This document shows, in pieces, positions 1 through 7,289 of a DNA stretch of 64,000 nucleotides. How positions within the stretch are numbered: the first letter of the stretch is position 1; each line of letters begins with the position of its first letter. This stretch comes from Magnetococcales bacterium DCbin4. Its GTDB lineage: Bacteria > Pseudomonadota > Magnetococcia > Magnetococcales > UBA8363. The notes beneath the pieces were generated by a model, which worked only from the letters and a program-made list of their open reading frames with translations, did no database searches and was not told the origin of the DNA. Location: NCBI GenBank assembly GCA_002753735.1, contig PEAN01000006.1, positions 1-64,000 of the forward strand, in the 5' to 3' direction. A program made the position numbers and the translations under genes.

Positions 1-82
1 AAAGTCAAAACCCTGGGGGCAATCCCCCAGACCCCTTTTTTCTTTCAATAATTCCAATATGGAGGGGGTGCTGAATAGTTAC
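1..82. repeat. MITE-like palindromic element, right part (copy A)
   Basis: Right half of the dispersed element seen complete at 54810-55073; the left half lies outside the window. It has the arm hairpin (CTGGGGG, loop CAAT, CCCCCAG at about 13-30), a T-run, then a conserved segment ending in the terminal motif GGGTGCTGAATAGTTAC. That motif is the inverted repeat of the left end of the full copy. It sits just beyond the metG stop codon, where the hairpin plus T-run could serve as a terminator. Confidence 0.8.
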
Positions 83-125
83 CAATAATTTTACTTTGTC
101 ACTTGTTCGCTACGCATCACCCTGC

Positions 126-2180
126 CTACTTGATGCGCATTCCTGGTTGCGCCCCGGAATCGGCAGACAAGAGAAACAAACCTCCCGCCCCATCGCCAGC
201 CGCAAGCACCATCCCTTCCGAAACACCAAACTTCATCTTTCTTGGTTGCAGATTGGCCACCAAGACCACCAGGCGTCCCAATAATTGTTCCGGCATATAA
301 GCGGACCGAATCCCTGCCAGAACGTTGCGAACCCCCAAAGGGCCGACATCCAGAACCAATCGTAACAATTTGTCAGCCCCTGTCACCGTCTCAGCCTGGA
401 TGACTTTGGCCACCCGCAAATCGACCGCCATGAAGGAATCCATGTCGATGGTCTGAGATTCCGATGGTTTTTCATCAACCCGCTTCTCGGTCGCGACTGG
501 CAGCACCGGGACAGGGGAGGGGGCGGAATGGGCAGAAGGAGGGGTCTCTTCCATGGATGCGGCGACCATGGCGGCGACCTTTTTGGGGTCAACCCGTTGC
601 ATCAACGGACGAAATGGCTGAATGACGGTATCGGTGATCGGGAGCAGGGTGGCCGTCCAGTTCATATCCTGAAGGTTGAGAAAGACCCTGGTCTTTTCCG
701 CCATGGAAGGCAATACCGGATGCAACAAAACCATCAACAGCCGAAAAAGATTCAAGGCGACGGTACATGTCTCCTGCAACTCTTTCAGGTGGTTATCCCG
801 TGCCAAGGTCCAAGGTGCCTTTTCTTCGACATAACGGTTGGCATGATCCGCCAGGTTCATGATGGCCCGCATGGCTCGCGCAAATTCACGCTCATGATAA
901 AACTCGGCGATGGTTTTCATTTCATCCAAAAACAACTTGAACAGCCCCCGATCTTCAGGATAGTCCCGGGATAATTGCCCCTGAAAATGTTTATGGATGA
1001 AGCCGGCGGTACGCGAAGCCAGGTTGACGACCTTGCCCACCAGGTCGGAATTGACACGTTGGATGAAATCATCAAGGTTCAAATCGATGTCATCCACCCC
1101 TTTTCCCAGTTTGGCCGCATAGTAATAGCGCAGATATTCGGGATCGAGTTGTTGCAGGTAACTCCTGGCAGTAATGAAGGTTCCCCGGGATTTGGACATT
1201 TTTTGGCCATTGACGGTCAGGAAACCGTGGGCAAACACCCCGGTCGGGGTCCGGAATCCCGCCCCCTTGAGCATGGCAGGCCAGAAAAGGGTATGGAAAT
1301 ACAGGATATCCTTGCCGATGAAGTGATAGACCTCCACCTGATCGGGTTGACGCCAATAGCGGTCGAACTCAATGCCATGTTGCTTGAAGTAGCTCCATGA
1401 CGCCGCCATGTAGCCGACCGGGGCATCCAGCCAGACATAAAAATATTTGCCCGGGGCATCGGGAATTTCAAACCCGAAATAGGGACCATCCCGGGAAATG
1501 TCCCAGGCTTTCAAACCTTCGTTGAACCATTCAGACAGCTTGTTGGCCATCTGCACCTGCAAGGCACCCGAATGGGTCCATTCTTTCAGGAAGGATTCAA
1601 AATTGCTCAGATTGAAAAAATAATGTTCCGATTCCCGTTCTTCAGGGGGAGTACCGCACAGGGAACAACGGGCCTCATTGAGGTCAAGCGGTGAATAGGT
1701 TGCCGAACAAACTTCGCAGGAATCTCCATATTGGTCGAGCGCGCCACAGGAAGGACAACTGCCACGGATGAATCGATCCGGCAGGAAAATGCCGTCCTTG
1801 GCACAATAGGCTTGCATGACCGAAGCAGTATGGATGTGTCCCGCCTTGCGGTTGGCCAGATAGATTTCTTCACTGAGGATTTTGTTTTCCTCAGAGTTGG
1901 TGGAATGGTAATGATCGAATCCGATCAGAAAGTCCCGGAAGTCGGTTTTATGTTCAACGTAGATTCTCTCGACCAGTGCTTCCGGAGTGATCCCCTCGTT
2001 GCGTGCGCGGATCATGATGGGAGTTCCATGGGTGTCATCGGCACAAAAGTAGAGGCAATTCCGACCCCGAATTTTATGAAATCGGACCCAGATGTCGGTC
2101 TGGACATATTCCACCAGGTGACCCAGATGAATGGATCCATTGGCGTAGGGGAGGGCGCTGGTAACCAGGATGGGACGCAT
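126..2180 (-). CDS. metG: Methionyl-tRNA synthetase
   Basis: Cytoplasmic class I synthetase charging tRNA-Met with methionine. The N-terminus carries the HIGH-type motif (HLGH, near residue 19). Two zinc-binding CxxC pairs follow in the connective insert (CPSCG, CEVC, then CSLCG, residues about 140-175), and KMSKS lies near residue 328. After an anticodon-binding helical domain and a Pro/Ala-rich linker, residues from about 580 form a C-terminal Trbp111/EMAP-type tRNA-binding domain starting at the DLRVAKV segment. That makes it the long, dimerising form; 684 aa is normal for this type. It is transcribed alone, with a MITE copy behind its stop and a kilobase without genes in front. Confidence 0.97.
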   Translation of the reverse strand: MRPILVTSALPYANGSIHLGHLVEYVQTDIWVRFHKIRGRNCLYFCADDTHGTPIMIRARNEGITPEALVERIYVEHKTDFRDFLIGFDHYHSTNSEENKILSEEIYLANRKAGHIHTASVMQAYCAKDGIFLPDRFIRGSCPSCGALDQYGDSCEVCSATYSPLDLNEARCSLCGTPPEERESEHYFFNLSNFESFLKEWTHSGALQVQMANKLSEWFNEGLKAWDISRDGPYFGFEIPDAPGKYFYVWLDAPVGYMAASWSYFKQHGIEFDRYWRQPDQVEVYHFIGKDILYFHTLFWPAMLKGAGFRTPTGVFAHGFLTVNGQKMSKSRGTFITARSYLQQLDPEYLRYYYAAKLGKGVDDIDLNLDDFIQRVNSDLVGKVVNLASRTAGFIHKHFQGQLSRDYPEDRGLFKLFLDEMKTIAEFYHEREFARAMRAIMNLADHANRYVEEKAPWTLARDNHLKELQETCTVALNLFRLLMVLLHPVLPSMAEKTRVFLNLQDMNWTATLLPITDTVIQPFRPLMQRVDPKKVAAMVAASMEETPPSAHSAPSPVPVLPVATEKRVDEKPSESQTIDMDSFMAVDLRVAKVIQAETVTGADKLLRLVLDVGPLGVRNVLAGIRSAYMPEQLLGRLVVLVANLQPRKMKFGVSEGMVLAAGDGAGGLFLLSADSGAQPGMRIK

Positions 2181-2434
2181 GGTGGGAAAGCTCTCAGAGG
2201 TTTTCGGACAATCAGGACTATTGAAAATAACGACACAATCAGAAGGTTTCTTCGTGGACTTTCAGGGAAAAACACGAGAACCCCTTACGCAACCGCACTG
2301 TTTTGCCCGGGTGAGACGGAAACTGCAAGAACAATCGGATTCTTCCATTAAACGGCTTCCAGATTCTCCTTGCCGGTTCAACACGTTGAACCGCTCAAGG
2401 GTCTTTAGTGCGCGCATGTACCATAAAGGGAAAC

Positions 2435-2596
2435 CTGTTGCATGTCGAGGAACGTTCAAAGATTCATCCAAGGGTTCTCCACGGGGAGATCGACGCACAT
2501 GGAACATGCAGAAATCTGTGGCATGTTGTGGTGCGTCGAAGTGCATGGATTGCTTCATCCAAGGATTCTTCATGAGGGGATGGTCACTAATGGAAC
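2435..2596. repeat. Two degenerate tandem repeats of about 81 bp
   Basis: A block starting CTGTTGCATG at 2435 recurs, diverged, as CTGTGGCATG at 2516, a period of 81. Both contain the shared core TTCATCCAAGG followed by TTCT. Translated on the minus strand they give similar peptides (with HATGF and HATDF), which suggests an old duplication. Function unknown. Confidence 0.5.
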
Positions 2597-2839
2597 CTGT
2601 TACGCGTTCGTTGGGTTTCGCGATGCCAATCGGTTGGGATTTTTCATGAAGCACTTAGGGAACCGTGGTGTTTCCTGCCATTGGCAAAAAACACCAACAG
2701 ATCCCGGAAGGTTCCTTCAACGTTTTTCCCGACCCAAACCTGGAATCGGGCATTTTGATCGAAATGGAACGCCACTGGGCTCCATGGATGGCTGGCATAT
2801 TATTGAATTCCAAGTTGATTATTTTGTCCGCTCCGTCGA

Positions 2840-2867
2840 ATTTAACATAATACATCTTATGCGACCA
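2840..2867 (-). other. dif-like XerC/XerD recombination site 1
   Basis: Read on the minus strand this is an 11-bp XerC-type arm (TGGTCGCATAA), a 6-bp centre (GATGTA) and an 11-bp XerD-type arm (TTATGTTAAAT). The XerD arm is identical to that of the Escherichia coli dif site as I remember it, and the inner seven bases of the XerC arm also agree. The 11-6-11 layout is exact. It is inverted relative to a second site 61 bp away, with the XerC arms facing inward. No Xer recombinase gene is in the window. It is either the chromosomal dif or a copy carried by an integrated element. Confidence 0.75.
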
Positions 2868-2928
2868 ACTGCATGGTTAACGTGCGTGACCTTGTTACTG
2901 TAAGTTATCGGCAAAGATTTTGGGGGAA

Positions 2929-2956
2929 AAGTCGCATAAGGCACGTTATGTTAAAT
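2929..2956 (+). other. dif-like XerC/XerD recombination site 2
   Basis: An 11-bp XerC-type arm (AAGTCGCATAA), centre GGCACG and a XerD-type arm (TTATGTTAAAT) in perfect 11-6-11 spacing. The XerD arm is identical to that of site 1 and to E. coli dif, while the central hexamer differs from site 1 (GATGTA). Strand exchange between the two would therefore leave mismatches. A single strand of this locus can fold into a hairpin through the paired arms, with the centres unpaired. Confidence 0.72.
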
Positions 2957-3225
2957 TGATATCATATGAACCATTATTTTACGTTAATTCATGATTTTGT
3001 TCGTTTGATGCATGGGCCATGGAAAATCAAAAAATTAGTGTATCGGTTTGTCAAATAATGTATAATCTTTTCGACTTGATTGGAACCTTTTGGGAAGGTT
3101 ACGCTCCGAAGAGAAGTGGCAAACAGGTGAAACTTGACTTGGGGCAGGTGAATAACCCGGCAGACGGGTGTATACTGGTGTGTTGAAATGTATCAGTATG
3201 TCATCCCTTACAATGGCCCGCCAGG

Positions 3226-4956
3226 TTGATAAAAGATATGGGTAACACAAATATGGATTATTCCTCAAGCAAGAACGGAAGCCATATCCTGGATGGAAAC
3301 GGAAGTTCCCAGCATTCGGCGTCGGAACCGAACATGCATGATGTAGCCAATCTTCTGGCCCGGGTCGATAAACTCAACCAACTGGGAATTGCCCTTTCCT
3401 CAGAACGGGATACCCATAGACTATTGGAAAACATCCTTCTTGGGGCGAAGGATCTGACCAATGCCGATGCGGGTACCATGTATACCAAAACGGCGGAAAA
3501 CACCTTGAAGTTTGAGATCATCCGTACTGATTCGCTCAAAATCGCCATGGGTGGCACAACGGGTGTCAGCATCCCCTACCCCGCCCTTCCCCTCTACAAG
3601 GATGGACAGCCCAACCTGCAAATGATTGCGGCGGCGGCGGCTCTGCGCGATTGTACCATCAATATTCCCGATGCCTATGAAGCGGAAGGATTTGATTTTT
3701 CAGGAACCCGAAAATTCGACCAGATGACGGGATATCGTTCCAAATCATTTTTGACGGTTCCACTGAAGAATCATGAAAATGAAATCATCGGCGTATTGCA
3801 ATTGATCAACGCCAAGGATTTCAACACGGGTGCCATCAAATCATTCTCCGCCGCCGACCAACAATTGGCCGAATCCCTGGCATCCCAGGCGGCCATTTCG
3901 ATGACGAACCAGCGTCTGATTGAAAACCTGAAAAACCTGTTTGAAGCATTCATTCAGGCCATCGCCAACGCCATCGACGATAAATCGCCCTACACCGGTG
4001 GCCACTGTGAACGGGTTCCGGTATTGTCGGATATGCTGGCCCGAGCGGCGGCGCGCAGCAATGTCGGGGATTTGAAGGATTACAACCCCACGGAAGAAGA
4101 TTTCTATGAACTTCGCATCGCGGCGTGGATGCACGATTGCGGCAAGGTGGTCACCCCTGAATATGTTGTTGACAAGGCCACGAAACTTGAGACAATTCAT
4201 GATCGGATCCATACCGTGGACGCCCGATTTGAAGTGTTGAAACGTGACGCCGAAATCGAGTTTCTGAAGCAGAAGATCGCGGCACTGCAACAGGGGGATC
4301 CCGGCGGGATTGCCGCCCTGGAGGAGACCTTGCAGCAAAATCTGGCGCAAATCAAATCGGATCAGGCTTTTGTCCGGGAGTGCAATATCGGGGGTGAATT
4401 CATGTCCCCTGAGCGCCAAAACCGGATCAAGGCCATCGGGATGCGTCAATGGGTCAATGGCGTTGGGGAGCAGGTGAATTTTCTGACCGACAACGAAATT
4501 GAAAATTTGAATATTCCCAAGGGGACCCTGACGTCCGAAGAGAGACAAGTCATCAACCACCATGTGGTGGCAACCAAGAACATGTTGAAAAAACTCCCCT
4601 TCCCCAAACATTTGAGCCGGGTTCCCGAAATGGCGGGGTCACATCACGAAATGATGAACGGCAAAGGCTATCCCGATGGCCTCACCCGTGACCAGATGTC
4701 CATTGGCGCCAGAATCATGGCCATTGCCGACGTTTTTGAAGCCTTGACTGCGAACGACAGACCCTATAAACCGGCAAAAACCCTCTCGGAGTCGCTGAAA
4801 ATCTTGGGGTTCATGAAAAAGGATCAACACGTCGATCCAGATTTGTTCAAGGTATTCATCGACGAAAAGGTCTACATGGAATATGCCCAAACCTATCTGG
4901 ATCCCAAGCAGATGGACGAAGTTTCTCCTGAAAAAATTCCAGGTTATGATCCCTGA
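3226..4956 (+). CDS. GAF and HD-GYP domain protein, probable cyclic-di-GMP phosphodiesterase
   Basis: The N-terminal 45 or so residues look disordered. A GAF sensory domain follows (about 50-220), then an HD-GYP phosphohydrolase domain. Metal-ligand motifs are all present: GGHCERV, MHDCGK (near residue 303), INHHV, HHEMMNGKGYP (near 474) and IADVFEAL. HD-GYP enzymes degrade cyclic-di-GMP. Between the HD motif and the GYP motif there is an insertion of about 110 residues with a coiled-coil-like stretch, longer than in the minimal domain. There is no receiver domain. The start is TTG at 3226 or ATG at 3238. A CHASE2 protein follows 65-98 bp downstream on the same strand, depending on its start, so the two may be co-transcribed. 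Confidence 0.9.
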   Translation: MIKDMGNTNMDYSSSKNGSHILDGNGSSQHSASEPNMHDVANLLARVDKLNQLGIALSSERDTHRLLENILLGAKDLTNADAGTMYTKTAENTLKFEIIRTDSLKIAMGGTTGVSIPYPALPLYKDGQPNLQMIAAAAALRDCTINIPDAYEAEGFDFSGTRKFDQMTGYRSKSFLTVPLKNHENEIIGVLQLINAKDFNTGAIKSFSAADQQLAESLASQAAISMTNQRLIENLKNLFEAFIQAIANAIDDKSPYTGGHCERVPVLSDMLARAAARSNVGDLKDYNPTEEDFYELRIAAWMHDCGKVVTPEYVVDKATKLETIHDRIHTVDARFEVLKRDAEIEFLKQKIAALQQGDPGGIAALEETLQQNLAQIKSDQAFVRECNIGGEFMSPERQNRIKAIGMRQWVNGVGEQVNFLTDNEIENLNIPKGTLTSEERQVINHHVVATKNMLKKLPFPKHLSRVPEMAGSHHEMMNGKGYPDGLTRDQMSIGARIMAIADVFEALTANDRPYKPAKTLSESLKILGFMKKDQHVDPDLFKVFIDEKVYMEYAQTYLDPKQMDEVSPEKIPGYDP

Positions 4957-5054
4957 GCGCCCCATCAAGGTTGCCATGTATTTTCCCCTTCCAATCAGCA
5001 GGGTTGCATCTGGATCCATGATTGCCGACGGTATTTTCCAGTGAGGGGGATTTT

Positions 5055-7283
5055 GTGATTCACTGGCAGACGGGCCGATATCTGTTGCTGATCGGAACCA
5101 CCATTCTTTTCCTGGTCCATGGTGCCGGTGCCTTTCGCCTGCCCTTCCTGGAGCGCCTTGAATCGATCTACTACGATTTCAAGGTGCGTCATAGTGCATC
5201 CAATTCCAAGGATTCCCGGATTGTCATCATCGATATCGATGAAAAAAGCCTGGCGGGATTGGGTTCCTGGCCCTGGCCGCGTGACCGACTGGCAACCTTG
5301 GTGGATACCCTGTTCGATCATTATCACGTCGGCGTGTTGGGCTTCGACATGGTTTTTTCCGAAGCGGATGCCTCTTCGGGTTTGCCCTACCTGGAATCGC
5401 TGGCCAAAGGACCCTTGAGTCAGGATTCCATCTTCCTGACCCAGTTTCACAAGCTTCGCCTCACCTTGGATCGAGATCGAACCTTTGCCCAAAGTTTGCG
5501 TGATCGGCCAGTCATGCTGGGATTCAACTTCATGCAAACCTCATTTTCCGGGCTGGCCGATTCGGGCAAACTGCCACCTCCGATCATCACCTTGCATGAA
5601 CTTGGGCATGATGACATCAACGCATTCAAGGCTTTTGGTTATTCATCCAATATTGCAGAGATCGAGGATGCCGCTTCCGGCGCCGGATTTCTCGACAATC
5701 CGATGGTCGATTCCGATGGTGTTGTCCGGAACATCCCTTTGTTGCAAGTATTCAATGGTGCATTGTATCAATCCTTTTCTCTGGGGATCATCCGAGCCAT
5801 TCTCGGCGATCCCCCATTGACCCTGGGATTTCGTCCCAACGGTCGGCAAAATGCCAAAGAAACCTCTTTGGATTGGATTGCCCTGGGTCAACACCGAATT
5901 ACCGTCGATCCCCAGGGCGGAATATTTGTCCCCTACCGCGGCAAACAAGGGAGCTTCCCGTACTTTTCCGCCATCGATATTCTTGAACGAATCCCCGAAA
6001 AACAATCCCTTGATGCCGCCATTGTGCTGATTGGATCTTCCATTGGCAGCGAGTTGCGCCGACCCATCATCACCCCTTTTCAGCAGGGATTCCCAAATGT
6101 CGAAATTCACGCCAACATCATCAGCGGCATGTTGGATGGGACCTTTAAAAGCCGACCGGCACTCTATCCATGGACCGACGTCGCCCTGTTGGCGATCATT
6201 GGTATTGTATTCACATTGTTTTTCCCGCGGATTATTCTGATCTGGCGCTTTTCCGTGGTCTTCGTGTTTTCATGGGTGTTGCTGGCCGTCAATTTTTACG
6301 TTTGGCAAAGCTGGGACTTGCAGGTGCCATTGGTTCCGGCGCTGCTGTTGATGTTGCATCTGACATTCATCGACACTGCGTTTGAATGGTTTGGCGTGTC
6401 ACTGAAACGTAACAAAATGTGCAACAGCTTTGGGAAACACCTTTCGATCTCAATGATCGACGAACTGGTCCAGACCGGACATCTTTTGTCAACGAGCAGC
6501 GAGCAGCGCGAAACCACGGTGGTCATGGTGTCGGTACGCGACTTTTACCGATTGGCACACGATCTCAGTCCCGGGCAGTTGGAGCAATGGATCCATGGTT
6601 TCCTGACGCCATTGACCGAGATCATTCATCAATACCGGGGAACCCTGGGCCAGCACCATGGAGCGTCGATCCTCGCCTACTGGGGAGTGCCGGTTGATGA
6701 TGCCAAACACGGACGTAATGCCCTGTCTGCGGTCATGGCCATGATTGCCAAAATGGAAAAACTTGAAGATGAGTTTCAAATGCGTGGCTTGCCTGTCGTC
6801 AAGTGTATCTACGCCATTCAGACCGGTACGGTGACCTCCGGTGTCATGGGATCAGATTTTCATCGTGAATTCAAAGTCCTTGGAGAACCTGTCCAACAGG
6901 TGCAATCGATGATTTCCCTGGTTGAGGGCTATTCCACCCTCGTATTGGTGGGGAAAAGGACGAAGGCATCGGTTTCAGATATGGTTTTTCGGGAATTGGA
7001 TCTGATCGTTCTGGAGGAGTCGGATGAACCGGTATCCATCTATGAACCTGTCGGATTCCGGGATCAGGTGGGTGCCGAGAAGAGTTCACGTCTTGAATTC
7101 TATCACAAGACCATTGCCCAGTTCCGCAGAAAGGAATGGGATCTGGCGGAACAGGGATTCAAGAAAATGTTGCAGAAGGATCCAGAAGATCGGCAGTGTG
7201 AAATCTACCTGACACGGATCCGCCGGTTCAGGAAAACACCGCCTCCGATGGATTGGAATGGCACCTGCCGCCCCCCCGGATAG
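5055..7283 (+). CDS. CHASE2 sensor protein with a degenerate class III cyclase domain
   Basis: An N-terminal membrane helix is followed by an extracytoplasmic CHASE2 domain (containing SRIVIIDIDEKSL and GLGSWPWPR), then two or three membrane segments around residues 375-440. The C-terminal domain has the class III adenylate/guanylate cyclase fold (YRGTLGQHHGASILAYWG; GTVTSGVMGS). The family's two metal-binding Asp residues appear replaced, by Ser in VVMVSVRDF and by Ala in HHGASI, and the Asn/Arg of the VNLASR motif is gone (VQQVQS). Catalysis is therefore unlikely and a regulatory role probable. I prefer GTG at 5055 because AGGGGG lies five bases upstream; TTG at 5022 is the longer alternative. 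A short helical tail follows the cyclase domain. Confidence 0.88.
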   Translation: MIHWQTGRYLLLIGTTILFLVHGAGAFRLPFLERLESIYYDFKVRHSASNSKDSRIVIIDIDEKSLAGLGSWPWPRDRLATLVDTLFDHYHVGVLGFDMVFSEADASSGLPYLESLAKGPLSQDSIFLTQFHKLRLTLDRDRTFAQSLRDRPVMLGFNFMQTSFSGLADSGKLPPPIITLHELGHDDINAFKAFGYSSNIAEIEDAASGAGFLDNPMVDSDGVVRNIPLLQVFNGALYQSFSLGIIRAILGDPPLTLGFRPNGRQNAKETSLDWIALGQHRITVDPQGGIFVPYRGKQGSFPYFSAIDILERIPEKQSLDAAIVLIGSSIGSELRRPIITPFQQGFPNVEIHANIISGMLDGTFKSRPALYPWTDVALLAIIGIVFTLFFPRIILIWRFSVVFVFSWVLLAVNFYVWQSWDLQVPLVPALLLMLHLTFIDTAFEWFGVSLKRNKMCNSFGKHLSISMIDELVQTGHLLSTSSEQRETTVVMVSVRDFYRLAHDLSPGQLEQWIHGFLTPLTEIIHQYRGTLGQHHGASILAYWGVPVDDAKHGRNALSAVMAMIAKMEKLEDEFQMRGLPVVKCIYAIQTGTVTSGVMGSDFHREFKVLGEPVQQVQSMISLVEGYSTLVLVGKRTKASVSDMVFRELDLIVLEESDEPVSIYEPVGFRDQVGAEKSSRLEFYHKTIAQFRRKEWDLAEQGFKKMLQKDPEDRQCEIYLTRIRRFRKTPPPMDWNGTCRPPG

Positions 7284-7289
7284 TGATTC

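Larger units (their letters stand above)
2181..3225. other. Gene-free kilobase between metG and the HD-GYP gene
   Basis: No convincing coding sequence. A reading frame of 130 codons on the minus strand (2262-2654) is internally repetitive and matches no family I know; it runs through the degenerate 81-bp repeats described separately. The segment 2840-2956 holds two inverted dif-like sites. The 3' part is AT-rich and contains a TATAAT hexamer at 3061-3066, but no well-placed -35 box, so I do not call a promoter. Confidence 0.6.

Noticed and set aside
2262-2654. 130-codon open frame on the minus strand as a gene
   Set aside because: Internally repetitive, no Shine-Dalgarno worth noting, no family resemblance, and it coincides with degenerate DNA repeats.
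3038-3066. Sigma-70 promoter before the HD-GYP gene (TATAAT at 3061)
   Set aside because: No acceptable -35 hexamer at 16-18 bp spacing.
3070-3225. Riboswitch (cyclic-di-GMP or other) in the HD-GYP leader
   Set aside because: I could not match the conserved core of any riboswitch class known to me.
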